57,572 bases of DNA, taken from assembly GCF_022829295.1 (NCBI RefSeq), contig NZ_JAKSYH010000139.1, positions 1 to 57,572 on the forward strand, in the 5' to 3' direction. Positions 8,148-16,468 of this stretch are shown here, piece after piece (the first letter of the stretch is position 1; every line of letters starts with the position of its first letter). The notes beneath the pieces were generated by a model. That model saw only the letters and a program-made list of their open reading frames with translations. It was not told where the DNA came from and searched no databases. Both the position numbers and the translations under genes were made by a program. Origin of the DNA: Methylobacterium sp. J-088 (GTDB taxonomy: Bacteria > Pseudomonadota > Alphaproteobacteria > Rhizobiales > Beijerinckiaceae).

Positions 8148-10031
8148 TCAGGCAGTCCGCGACGGCGGCCTCATGGCCGTGCGCAAAGCCCCATTCAGCA
8201 CGGTGAGCAGGTCGCACCCGGCATGCAGGAAGGTCTGCACGCCCGCCTGCTTCAGCGGCTCGGCCAGATCAGCCGGTTTTCCGGCGAGGTAGATCACGCC
8301 CGCGCCGGCCCGCGCCAAGGCCTCCGCGGTCTCGACCGCGCGTTCGGCATAGATCGCGTCGGTCGAGCAGATGCAGGCGAGCGGAACTCCGGATTCCCGG
8401 AACGCCACCGCTGCGGATTCGGCATCGGGGAAGCCGTCATTCGACAGGGCTTCGATACCGCCGGCCGCGAACGCGTTGGCCGCGAAGGTCGCCCGGGCGT
8501 TGAACGCCGCCACCGAACCCAGATTGGCCAGGAACACGGCCGGCCGGCGGCCGGTCGAGGCGTGATAGGCGTCGGAGGCGTCGCGCAGGGCCTCGTAGGG
8601 TTCCGCGAGGCGCTGGGACGGCAGGGCATCGCAGGCGACCGCCGAACCGGGCCCGAAATTGGACCCCTGGGGTGGCGCGACCTTCGGCACGTCGAGCACC
8701 GTGACCGGCTTCTCGGCGAGGTTCGGAAATTCGCTGGCGCCGGTGAGCGCTTCCCGGCGGGTCGCCACGGCTTTCGCGCGCGTCTCGCGGATCGCTTCGA
8801 TCCGCCGCTGCAGCTTGCCGACGCTGAGGGAGGCGACGATGCCGCCCTCGGCCTCGATCGCCTGGAACGCCGCCCAGGCGGCCTCGGCGATCCCCGCGGT
8901 CAGCGCCTCGAACCCACCGGCGCCCGCCGCAGGATCGCTGACGCGGGCGAGGTGCGATTCTTCGAGCAACACGATCTGGCTGTTGCGCCCCACGCGCCGG
9001 GCGAAGGCATCCGGCAGCCCGAGCGCCTGCGTGTAGGGCAGGACCGCGACGCTGTCGGCGCCGCCCATCCCGGCTGAGGCCGCCGCCATTCCGGTGCGCA
9101 GGATGTTCACGAACGGATCGCGCTTGGTCATCATCCGCCACGCGGTCTCTGCGTGGAGACGCAGCGGCTTCGGCGCAAGCCCGCAGGCCTGCTCGACCCG
9201 CGCCCAGAGGCGCCGCAGCGCGCGGAACTTCGCGACCGTGACGAACTCGTCGGCATCGGCCGCCAGCAGGACCGCGATGCGCGAACGGGCCGTGTCGAGG
9301 TCGTGTCCGGCCGCTTCGAGGGCGCGGAGATACGTCACCGCGGTGGCGAGCACGGCCCCCAGCTCCGCCGCCTCGCCGGCCCCGGCCTCGTGATACGGGC
9401 GCCCATCGGCCAGGAAGGCCCGGCCGCGGAAACCCGCCGTCTCCAGCTCCGCCGCGATCCCGGCCAGCCGCGGAGCGATCTCGCTCCAGACGGCGCCCAG
9501 GCCGCCGGTCGCCGCCAGCACGCCGACGGGATCGATCCCGAGATCGACATCGTAGGTCGACAAATCCTCGCCGCGCCGCTCGGCCAGCGCCTTGACGAGG
9601 TGGGCCGCTTCGAGCCCCCGGCTGCCGGCATCCACGCGCAGGTTGATCAGGGGCAGCATCACGCCCGTCAGCGCGGCGTCGAGGTCGTCGACGCTTGCAA
9701 CCGTCAGTCCATAGCCGCGTGCCCCTGGGGCGCCCGCAAAGGCCAGGACAAGCGCGTCCGCGCCGCCTTCGAGATCGGTCAGCGCCTGGGCGTTGGCGGC
9801 GGCGATAGCCGGATGATCCATCCGCTGGGCGATCCGCCACGGACCGGGCTCGCGCACCGGTTGGGCGACCGGCGCCGCCGGGCTGTAGAGCGGCTCGATC
9901 CGGAGCCCATCCGCCGTCCGGGAGACCAGCCGTTTCTCGAAATCGGCGCCCTTCAGGACGCCTTCGACGAGGCCGAGCCAGCGCGCCCGGTCTGCGGGCT
10001 CGAAGAGATCGGCGAGCGGTCTGTCTTCCAT
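8148..10031 (-). CDS. mutA: Methylmalonyl-CoA mutase small (beta) subunit
   Basis: 627 residues from the preferred ATG at 10031 (MEDRPLADLFEPADRARW, homology starts here); an in-frame start at 10106 would add 25 Ala/Arg-rich residues. The TIM-barrel domain covers about residues 20-450. The C-terminal flavodoxin-like domain keeps its fold, but where catalytic subunits have the DxHxxG cobalamin-ligand motif this protein reads LANLGSVAAFNARATF, so it cannot bind B12 in the usual base-off way. It should act as the structural partner of a catalytic MutB/McmA encoded elsewhere, as I recall for methylotrophs where the two genes are unlinked. The dimer converts (R)-methylmalonyl-CoA and succinyl-CoA in the ethylmalonyl-CoA/propionate routes. 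Confidence 0.88.
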   Translation of the reverse strand: MEDRPLADLFEPADRARWLGLVEGVLKGADFEKRLVSRTADGLRIEPLYSPAAPVAQPVREPGPWRIAQRMDHPAIAAANAQALTDLEGGADALVLAFAGAPGARGYGLTVASVDDLDAALTGVMLPLINLRVDAGSRGLEAAHLVKALAERRGEDLSTYDVDLGIDPVGVLAATGGLGAVWSEIAPRLAGIAAELETAGFRGRAFLADGRPYHEAGAGEAAELGAVLATAVTYLRALEAAGHDLDTARSRIAVLLAADADEFVTVAKFRALRRLWARVEQACGLAPKPLRLHAETAWRMMTKRDPFVNILRTGMAAASAGMGGADSVAVLPYTQALGLPDAFARRVGRNSQIVLLEESHLARVSDPAAGAGGFEALTAGIAEAAWAAFQAIEAEGGIVASLSVGKLQRRIEAIRETRAKAVATRREALTGASEFPNLAEKPVTVLDVPKVAPPQGSNFGPGSAVACDALPSQRLAEPYEALRDASDAYHASTGRRPAVFLANLGSVAAFNARATFAANAFAAGGIEALSNDGFPDAESAAVAFRESGVPLACICSTDAIYAERAVETAEALARAGAGVIYLAGKPADLAEPLKQAGVQTFLHAGCDLLTVLNGALRTAMRPPSRTA

Positions 10032-10455
10032 CGGATCGTCCCAGAACGCGGCGTCTAGTGCGCCGCTTCCAGGGGTTTGCCTCGCATGCCGCCTCGCCGG
10101 TGGCAATCGCCCGATGGTTGAGGAAAGCTTGAGCCCGGCGTGAGCGGGTTTTGAAGTGCGCGGAGACTAGCCGCCGAGGCGACGAGACTCACACTGACGC
10201 GTCTGCGTCCAATATCCTGAAAAAGGCGTGCACTACATCCCCGCCGGGACTGCACGGGTTTGAGCCGCGGCTTGTCACAGAGCGTGACTTTCCCCCCTCT
10301 CCCGCTCGGGAGAGAGGGGACCCGCGCCCTTTCAAGCCGACGTGTGAGCTCCCCGAGATCGCACATCGATCACGCCTGACACAGCAAGGGGCCGGAGAGA
10401 GCAGTCCGGCCGACGATTTGCGGGCATCGGCCGAAGCAAGGCACGCGAAGAACGA
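10032..10455. repeat. Gene-free gap with palindromic repeat copy R3
   Basis: No gene is supported here. At 10291-10350 the sequence CCCTCTCCCGCTCGGGAGAGAGGGG is followed by GACCCGCGCCCTTTCAAGC and then CGACGTGTGAGC. This is one complete arm including the outer GCTCAC...CGTCGGCTTGAA boundary shared with R2 and, less exactly, R4. The partner arm is not clear. Confidence 0.6.
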
Positions 10456-11259
10456 TCAACCGAAAATGATCAATCCCGCAAAACCCAGTGCGCCGACGAT
10501 GATCCGCCACCATGCGAACAGCCAGAAGCCGTGCCGGGAGACGTAATCGAGCAGCAGCCGCACCACGAGCAGCGCCGAGACGAACGAGACGACGAAGCCG
10601 ATCGCGATCAGGCCGACATCGTCGCTCGACAGGTATTTGTAATTGTCCAGCAGATCCTTGGCGAAGGCGCCCGCCATGGTGGGCATGGCGAGGTAGAACG
10701 AGAACTCGGTGGCCGAGCGCTTGTCGGCCCCCATCAGCATCGCCCCCACGATGGTGGCGCCGGAGCGCGACACGCCGGGGATCATCGCGAGGCACTGGAA
10801 GATGCCGATCTTCAGATCCATCGGCAGCGAGAAGTCGTAGACATCGGTCTTGCGCACCTTCAGGTCGGTGTCGTCGATGACGAGCAGCACGAGGCCGCCC
10901 GCCACCAGGGTCGCGCAGACGATCCAGGGGTTGAACAGATACGCCTTGATCACCTTCGAGAAGAGGCCGCCGATGATCGCCGCCGGCAGGAACGCCACCA
11001 GGATGCCCAGCACGAAGCGGCGGGCCTTGGGATCGTTCGGCAGCGCGGTGGCGATGCCCAGCAGGCGGCGGAAATAGACCAGCAGGATCGCCAGGATCGC
11101 GCCGAGCTGGATCAGCACCTCGAAGGTGTTGTTGGGCGAGTGGAACCCGATGAAATGGCCGACCAGCAGCTGGTGCCCCGTGGAGGAGACCGGGATGAAC
11201 TCGGTCGCGCCCTCAACCACCGCGAGCAGGACTGCCTTGCCGATGCTGACCGGATCCAT
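10456..11259 (-). CDS. uppP: Undecaprenyl-diphosphatase
   Basis: 267 residues from the ATG at 11259, chosen because AGGACG lies just ahead and the family begins here ([20 protein letters not shown]). It is a polytopic inner-membrane enzyme that recycles undecaprenyl pyrophosphate to the monophosphate carrier for peptidoglycan and polysaccharide export; it is also linked to bacitracin tolerance. Signature motifs: [13 protein letters not shown] in the first loop and [12 protein letters not shown] at about 165. It is divergent from the FzlA-like gene, with about 250 bp between. Confidence 0.96.
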   Translation of the reverse strand: MDPVSIGKAVLLAVVEGATEFIPVSSTGHQLLVGHFIGFHSPNNTFEVLIQLGAILAILLVYFRRLLGIATALPNDPKARRFVLGILVAFLPAAIIGGLFSKVIKAYLFNPWIVCATLVAGGLVLLVIDDTDLKVRKTDVYDFSLPMDLKIGIFQCLAMIPGVSRSGATIVGAMLMGADKRSATEFSFYLAMPTMAGAFAKDLLDNYKYLSSDDVGLIAIGFVVSFVSALLVVRLLLDYVSRHGFWLFAWWRIIVGALGFAGLIIFG

Positions 11260-11511
11260 CGTCACGTCCTGCTGCCGCGGGCGCGCGCCGGCCCGTGCCG
11301 AGCAGGTCGCGCCATCTAAGGGTTGGCCGGAGGGTTCGCCCATCAGGATTGACGGGCGGTTACCGATACCGGCTGCGCGTGTTAAGGGCTCGGCAACGGT
11401 CGGGCAATAACGCTCGGTCCGAAGTCCTGCGCGCCGAAGTCCTGCGCTTCAGGACCCTCGCCGAGCGCGGGACCGACCGCGCTGCCCGACCGAACGTCCC
11501 AAACGGCCTCG

Positions 11512-12204
11512 ATGGCGACCCTCTACCACTTCCCCTTCTGCGCGAATTCCCGGTTCATCCGTCTCGTCCTCGCCGAGATGGGCATGGAGCCGACTCTGTT
11601 CGAGGAACGGCCCTGGGAGCGCCGGGATGACTTCCTGCTGATCAATCCGGCGGGCGTGACGCCCGTGCTGCTGGAGCAGAACGGCCTCGTGGTGCCCGGC
11701 GCGGGCGTGATCGCCGAATACCTCGATGAGACCCGCGGGCTCGGCCTCACCGGGCGTCGCCTGTTGCCGGACGATACCGTGGAGCGGGTCGAGGTGCGGC
11801 GGCTGCTCGACTGGTTCCTGGTGAAGTTCGAATCGGAGGTGACGGGTTACCTCGTCAACGAGAAGATCTCGAAGCGCTTCATGGCGTCCAACCAGGGCGG
11901 CGGTCCGCCCGACATGAACGCGATCCGGGCCGCACGGGCCAATGTCCGCTATCATCTCAAATATATCGGCTACCTGATCGCTCGCCGCCGCTGGATCGCG
12001 GGCGACAACCTGACCTATGCCGACCTCGCGGCGGCTGCCCATCTCTCCTGCGTCGATTATCTCGGCGACGTGCCCTGGGACGAGGACGAGATGGCCCGGA
12101 ACTGGTACGCCCGGGTGAAGTCGCGGCCCTCGTTCCGGGGCCTGCTCGCCGACCGGGTCGCCGGCATGCCGCCCGCCGCCCACTACGCGGATCTGGATTT
12201 CTGA
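11512..12204 (+). CDS. GST-fold protein, candidate FzlA (FtsZ-binding cell-division protein)
   Basis: 230 residues. N-terminal thioredoxin-like domain MATLYHFPFCANSRFIRLVLAEMG, then EERPWERRDDFLLINPAGVTPVLLE, then a helical domain ending WIAGDNLTYADLAAAAHLSC. It lacks an obvious catalytic Tyr/Ser. The PWER...LNPAG-type N-terminal pattern and the setting beside uppP and queG resemble FzlA, the GST-like protein of Caulobacter that binds FtsZ filaments and is needed for division. The alternative is an ordinary GST; the family call is from memory of the sequence pattern. Its stop codon overlaps the proposed CTG start of queG. Confidence 0.7.
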   Translation: MATLYHFPFCANSRFIRLVLAEMGMEPTLFEERPWERRDDFLLINPAGVTPVLLEQNGLVVPGAGVIAEYLDETRGLGLTGRRLLPDDTVERVEVRRLLDWFLVKFESEVTGYLVNEKISKRFMASNQGGGPPDMNAIRAARANVRYHLKYIGYLIARRRWIAGDNLTYADLAAAAHLSCVDYLGDVPWDEDEMARNWYARVKSRPSFRGLLADRVAGMPPAAHYADLDF

Positions 12205-13451
12205 GCCCCAGGCGGACTCATATCGGCGCCGACCTGCGCCGCCTCGTCGAGACCCGAGCCCGGTCGCTGGGCTTCTGCGGCCTGCGCGTCACCCGGCCCG
12301 ACCGCCTGCCGGATATGCCCGATCGCCTCGCGACCTGGCTCGCCGCGGGCGCCCACGGCACCATGGACTGGATGGCCGAGCGGGCCGACCAGCGCGCCCG
12401 TCCGACCGGCCTGTGGCCGGGCCTGCGCAGCATCCTGATCCTGGCCATGAGCTACCGGCCCGAGCACGATCCGCTGGCCCTGGTGGCGCAAACGGAGCGC
12501 GGCGCGGTCGCCGCTTATGCCCAGCGACGGGATTATCACGAGGTTTTGAAGGGCAAGCTCAAAGAACTCGGCGGGTATCTGTCCGCCAAGGGTGATGTCC
12601 GGGTGAAGGTCTTCTGCGACACCGCACCGGTCATGGAGAAGACGCTGGCCGAGGCCGCCGGGCTCGGCTGGCAGGGCAAGCACACGGTGCTGATCTCCCA
12701 CGAGCACGGCAACTGGCTCCTGCTCGGGGCGATCTACACGAGTGCGGAGTTCGAACCCGACACGCCCGGCCGCGACCATTGCGGCTCCTGCCGCGCCTGT
12801 CTCGATATCTGCCCGACGGACGCGTTTCCCGCACCCTACCGCCTCGATGCGCGGCGCTGCATCTCGTACCTGACCATCGAGCATGCCGGCCCGATCCCCG
12901 CGGCGCTCCGCCCGGCCATCGGCAACCGGGTGTTCGGCTGCGACGATTGCCTCGCGGTCTGCCCGTGGAACAAGTTCGCCCGCACGGCCGCCGAAACCCG
13001 TCTTTCCGCCCGGGCCGACCTCGCCGCGCCGCGTCTTGCGGATCTCGCGGGCCTCGACGATGCGGCGTTCCGGAGCCTGTTCGCCGGCACGCCGGTCAAG
13101 CGGACCGGCCGCGACCGCTTTCTGCGCAACGTGATGATCGCGATCGGCAATGCCGGGTCGCCCGAGCTGGCCGAGATGGCGATCGCACGGCTTGCCGATG
13201 CTTCGCCGCTGGTGCGCGGCATGGCAGTCTGGGCCTGCGGGCAGTTGCTGGAGCCGGGGGCGGTCCGGGCCCTGCATCGCCTGTACGGGCTTGGCGAGTC
13301 GGATGCCCATGTCCGTGAGGAGTGGGAGGCCGTAATCGGCGCGACCGAGGACGGCTTCGGTTCGATGCGCGACGATCATGACCGAGCGCGGCGCGCCCCC
13401 TCTCCCGTGCGGGAGAGGGCTGGGGTGAGGGACGAGAAGGTGCAGGATTGA
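12201..13451 (+). CDS. queG: Epoxyqueuosine reductase (B12-dependent), unusual start and repeat-derived tail
   Basis: Catalyses the last step of queuosine biosynthesis in tRNA, using cobalamin and two 4Fe-4S clusters. The clusters are shown by CGSCRACLDICPTDAF and CDDCLAVCPWNKF; a HEAT-like region follows (MAIARLADASPLVRGMAVWACGQ). Family-like sequence (LRRLVETRARSLGFCGLRVTRP) extends upstream of the first ATG at 12315, yet no ATG, GTG or TTG exists in frame before it. The best start is CTG at 12201, overlapping the stop of the preceding gene as CTGA. If translation begins at 12315, about 38 residues are lost. The last ~20 codons (after DDHDRARR) lie inside palindromic repeat R4, which also supplies the stop codon. 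Confidence 0.88.
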   Translation: MSPRRTHIGADLRRLVETRARSLGFCGLRVTRPDRLPDMPDRLATWLAAGAHGTMDWMAERADQRARPTGLWPGLRSILILAMSYRPEHDPLALVAQTERGAVAAYAQRRDYHEVLKGKLKELGGYLSAKGDVRVKVFCDTAPVMEKTLAEAAGLGWQGKHTVLISHEHGNWLLLGAIYTSAEFEPDTPGRDHCGSCRACLDICPTDAFPAPYRLDARRCISYLTIEHAGPIPAALRPAIGNRVFGCDDCLAVCPWNKFARTAAETRLSARADLAAPRLADLAGLDDAAFRSLFAGTPVKRTGRDRFLRNVMIAIGNAGSPELAEMAIARLADASPLVRGMAVWACGQLLEPGAVRALHRLYGLGESDAHVREEWEAVIGATEDGFGSMRDDHDRARRAPSPVRERAGVRDEKVQD

Positions 13452-13580
13452 TCGCGCTTGCGAGGCGCGGTTGGGGCGTGCCTCATTCGGACAGTTCTCA
13501 TCCCTCACCCTGCTTTCTGCGAAAGCAGACCTCTCCCGCACGGGAGAGGGAACCCGCGCCCTTCCAAGCCGACGGATCGG
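13391..13580. repeat. Dispersed palindromic repeat, copy R4 (two arms, overlaps queG end)
   Basis: Arm 1 (13391-13450) reads CGCGCCCCCTCTCCCG, GTGCGGGAGAGGG, then TGGGGTGAGGGACGAGAAGG. Arm 2 (13493-13575) is inverted: GTTCTCATCCCTCACCCTG, then CTCTCCCGCACGGGAGAGGG, then ACCCGCGCCCTTCCAAGCCG. The same two arms occur at 57029-57186. Arm 2 carries an extra short hairpin (CTTTCTGCGAAAG) that copy R5 lacks. Arm 1 encodes the C-terminus of queG. Confidence 0.8.
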
Positions 13581-13652
13581 AGCGCCAGCCCATCAAGACA
13601 GAGTCGCCATTCGCGGCTTGACGGGAGCCGGCCCCGGCGAGACATCCGGCGC

Positions 13653-14516
13653 ATGAATCTCTTCGTCTTCGGCCTGGGCTTCACCGGTGGCCGCTTCGCC
13701 GAGCGCGCGCGCGACCGGTTCGACACCGTCCGCGCCACCGTTACCGAACCCGCGGCGGCCGAGCGCCTCGCGGCGGAGACCGGTTTCGCCATGCGCGCCT
13801 TCGGACCCCGGGCCGACGATCCGCGCATCGCCGCCGATCTCGCCGAGACCGACGTGCTCCTCGTCTCGGCGCCCCCCGGCGAGCACGGCGACCCCGTGCT
13901 CAACCGCTACGAAGAGGCGATCAAGGCGAGCCGGATCGGCTGGATCGGCTACCTGTCGACCATCGGGGTCTATGGCGATCAGCAGGGCGCCTGGATCGAC
14001 GAGGCCACCCCCGCCGACCCCCGCAGCACCCGCTCGAAGGTCCGGCTCGACGCCGAGGCGGCGTGGCTGGCGCTCGGTGCCGCCACCGGCAAGGCGGTGC
14101 AGATCTTCCGCCTGTCGGGCATCTACGGGCCGGGGCGCAACCCGATCGTCAAGCTGCGCGAGGGGCGGTCCCAGCGAATCGTGAAGGCCGGCCAAGTCTT
14201 CAACCGTGTCCACGTCGACGATATCGCCACGACGCTGCTGGCCTCGATCGACCGGCCCCGGGCCGGGGCGATCTACAACGTCACCGATGACGAGCCGACC
14301 GCGCCCCAGACGGTCACCGAGCATGCCGCCGCCCTGACCGGGCTGCCGCTGCCCCCGGTAATCGATTTCGAGACCGCCGACCTCTCGCCGATGGCGCGAA
14401 GCTTCTACGGCGAGAACAAGCGCGTGCGGAACCGGCTGATCCGCGCGGAACTCGGCGTCGATCTCGCCTTTCCGACCTACCGCGAGGGTCTTGCGGCGCT
14501 GAAGGACCAGTCCTGA
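13653..14516 (+). CDS. NAD(P)-dependent epimerase/dehydratase-like SDR
   Basis: 287 residues from the ATG at 13653, where the Rossmann fold begins (MNLFVFGLGFTGGRFAERARD, GxGxxG). The middle holds LSTIGVYGDQQGAWIDE, a form of the SxxxVYG loop of extended SDRs, but no clear YxxxK. RLSGIYGPGRNP and VFNRVHVDDIATTL are typical of the YeeZ-like atypical SDR group. The substrate is unknown. It lies convergent with znuB, touching it without a gap. Confidence 0.82.
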   Translation: MNLFVFGLGFTGGRFAERARDRFDTVRATVTEPAAAERLAAETGFAMRAFGPRADDPRIAADLAETDVLLVSAPPGEHGDPVLNRYEEAIKASRIGWIGYLSTIGVYGDQQGAWIDEATPADPRSTRSKVRLDAEAAWLALGAATGKAVQIFRLSGIYGPGRNPIVKLREGRSQRIVKAGQVFNRVHVDDIATTLLASIDRPRAGAIYNVTDDEPTAPQTVTEHAAALTGLPLPPVIDFETADLSPMARSFYGENKRVRNRLIRAELGVDLAFPTYREGLAALKDQS

Positions 14517-15392
14517 TCAGGCTTCGAGGTGGCGCGGCCGGATGAGGCGGCGGAGCAGCCCGCCGCGCGGACCGGCCAGCATCGAGGCCAGGTAGAGCGC
14601 CCCGGCGGCCAGCACGATGGCCGGACCACTCGGCAGGTCGTATTGATACGACAGGCTGAGCCCTGAGACGCTCGCGAGCGCCGCGATCAGCATCGAGACC
14701 GGGATGAGCCCGCCGAGATCGCGAGCCCAGAACCGGGCCGCCACCGCCGGGAGCAGCATCAGCCCGACCGCCAGCAGGGTCCCCAGGGCTTGGAACCCGC
14801 CCACGAGGTTGATCACCACCAGGGCCAGGAAGGCGAGATGGACCGGGCCGCCACTGCGGCTCACCGTGCGCAGGAACAGCGGATCGACGCATTCCATCAC
14901 CAGCGGCCGATAGATCACCGCGAGCGCCACCAGGGTCAGGGTGCTGATGCCGCCGAGCAGCCACAGGGCAGCATCGTCCAACGCCAGGACCGAGCCGAAC
15001 AGGAAATGCATCAGGTCGATCTGCGAGCCGCGCAGCGAGACCAGCAGCACACCGCCCGCCAGGGAGATCAGGTAGAAGGCCGCGAGGTTGGCGTCCTCCC
15101 GCACCGTCGTGACGCGGGTAACGGCGCCCGCGAGCAGCGCCACTGCAAGGCCTGCGACGAGGCCGCCGAGCGTCATCGCCGGGAGCGACAGCCCGGCGAC
15201 CAGGAAGCCGGCGGCGGCACCGGGCAGGATGGCGTGGCTCATGGCGTCGCTCATCAGGCTCATCCGGCGCAGCGTCAGGAACACGCCCACGGGCGGCGCC
15301 GAGACGGACAGCGCAAGGCAGCCCGCCAGCGCCCGGCGCATGAAGCCGAATTCCACGAACGGCGCGACCAGGGACCCGAACGGATCGATCAC
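14517..15392 (-). CDS. znuB: Zinc (Mn/Zn) ABC transporter permease
   Basis: 291 residues, polytopic ABC-3 family permease with about eight hydrophobic segments. The conserved stretch RMSLMSDAMSHAILPGAAAGF near residues 42-62 is the cytoplasmic coupling region. It overlaps znuC by 4 bp (ATGA). With the ATPase and the adjacent zur regulator this is a zinc importer. No znuA binding protein gene is in the window. Confidence 0.93.
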   Translation of the reverse strand: MIDPFGSLVAPFVEFGFMRRALAGCLALSVSAPPVGVFLTLRRMSLMSDAMSHAILPGAAAGFLVAGLSLPAMTLGGLVAGLAVALLAGAVTRVTTVREDANLAAFYLISLAGGVLLVSLRGSQIDLMHFLFGSVLALDDAALWLLGGISTLTLVALAVIYRPLVMECVDPLFLRTVSRSGGPVHLAFLALVVINLVGGFQALGTLLAVGLMLLPAVAARFWARDLGGLIPVSMLIAALASVSGLSLSYQYDLPSGPAIVLAAGALYLASMLAGPRGGLLRRLIRPRHLEA

Positions 15393-16204
15393 GCGGCGTC
15401 CTCGTGGTGATGATGGCCGTGCGTGCCGTGATCATGCGCCGCATGGTCGTGGGCAGCTTCGGCCCGCGGCCCGGCGCAGATCGGAGCGCCCTCGTCCCAC
15501 GCCTCGGAGAGGTTGCGGGCGCGGGCGAGGTTCTCGGATGTCAGCACCCGGGCCGTGGGCCCCCAAGCGATGGGCTCGCGCGCCAGGAGCAGCGTCGCCG
15601 GGAAATGCGCGCGCACCTGCGCGAGGTCGTGCAGCGCCGCGACGATCGTGCGGCCCTCCGCGTGCCAGGTTCGGATCAGCACCAGCAGATCGTCCACGGT
15701 TCGGTTGTCGATCCCGGTGAACGGTTCGTCGAGGAGGATCACGGAGCAATCCTGGAGGATCAGCCGGGCGAACAGGGCGCGGCGGAACTGCCCGCCCGAG
15801 AGCGTGCCGATCGGCCGTGCCTCGAACCCGGCGAGGCCGACCGCCGCGAGCGCGGCCTCGACGGCGCCCCGCTGCCGGATGAGGCTTCGCCACGCGCCGG
15901 CGCGCCGCCAGAGGCCCATCCCGGCCAGGTCCAGCACGCTCAGCGGGAAGCTGCGGTCGATCTCGTCGGCCTGCGGCATATAGGCGACGGCGGCGCTGCG
16001 CTCGATGCGCCCGTCGAGGCAGGGGATCTCCCCGGCCATACCCTTGAGCAGCGTCGACTTGCCGGCCCCGTTCGGCCCGACCAGGGCCAGCAGGTCGCCG
16101 GCGCGCACGGTCCCGTCGAGGTGGTGGATGGCCGGATGCCGATCGTAGCCGAGGGTCAGGCCGACGAGGCGAATGGGATCCTGGATTTGCGACCCGGAAC
16201 TCAT
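15389..16204 (-). CDS. znuC: Zinc ABC transporter ATP-binding protein with His-rich tail
   Basis: 271 residues from the ATG at 16204, chosen because it overlaps the stop of the small upstream peptide (ATGA) and because ABC homology starts shortly after. Walker A GPNGAGKST, signature LSGGQFRRALFARLIL and Walker B VILLDEPF are intact. The C-terminus is unusual: the last ~20 residues are almost half His (HDHAAHDHGTHGHHHHE), a likely zinc-binding tail on the cytoplasmic side of the importer. Confidence 0.93.
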   Translation of the reverse strand: MSSGSQIQDPIRLVGLTLGYDRHPAIHHLDGTVRAGDLLALVGPNGAGKSTLLKGMAGEIPCLDGRIERSAAVAYMPQADEIDRSFPLSVLDLAGMGLWRRAGAWRSLIRQRGAVEAALAAVGLAGFEARPIGTLSGGQFRRALFARLILQDCSVILLDEPFTGIDNRTVDDLLVLIRTWHAEGRTIVAALHDLAQVRAHFPATLLLAREPIAWGPTARVLTSENLARARNLSEAWDEGAPICAGPRAEAAHDHAAHDHGTHGHHHHEDAA

Positions 16205-16335
16205 GTCGCCAGCGCCCAGGCGATCGTCAGCCAGACCAGAGCGGAGAGGCCGCCGGCGAGCGCCAGGCGCGGGCCGATCCCGCTCTGGAACAGGGATCGC
16301 CGGGCCGCGCGTCTGATACGGGAACTGGTGGGCAA
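16201..16335 (-). CDS. Predicted 44-residue single-pass membrane peptide upstream of znuC
   Basis: TTG start at 16335 with GAGGA five bases ahead (spacer CGCC plus one), and a TGA that overlaps the znuC ATG as ATGA, which suggests translational coupling. The N-terminal half is basic (RIRRAARRSLFQSG). The C-terminal half is one hydrophobic segment (LALAGGLSALVWLTIAWALA), so the charge pattern predicts an N-in, C-out topology. I know no family. It lies between the candidate Zur operator and znuC, so it should be induced by zinc starvation. It could act as a small partner of ZnuB or just as a leader for znuC translation. Confidence 0.55.
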   Translation of the reverse strand: MPTSSRIRRAARRSLFQSGIGPRLALAGGLSALVWLTIAWALAT

Positions 16336-16413
16336 GGCGTCCTCGTCGCGCGCGGGCCGGCGCGGGGCGGGTGCGCGGAATGTGCGGGAGACTGGTGCGG
16401 TCCGGTCTGGCGG

Positions 16414-16428
16414 TGATACACTGTAACA
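16414..16428. promoter_or_regulatory. Candidate Zur operator
   Basis: TGATACACTGTAACA is a 7-1-7 inverted repeat with one mismatched pair, the architecture of Fur/Zur boxes. It lies between the divergent znuC-znuB operon and zur, 79 bp from the small peptide start and 41 bp from the zur start, so it could control both. Confidence 0.55.
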
Positions 16429-16468
16429 AACCCGCGGGACAACCTGCGGATCTGTGATGGGAGCCATC

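Noticed and set aside
7951..8217. Small open frame between the secreted protein and mutA
   Set aside because: Overlaps the end of mutA, shows no start signal and has shadow-like composition.
8148..10031. Loss of the B12-ligand motif as a damaging mutation in the mutase
   Set aside because: The small subunit of heterodimeric mutases normally lacks it; the partner subunit binds B12.
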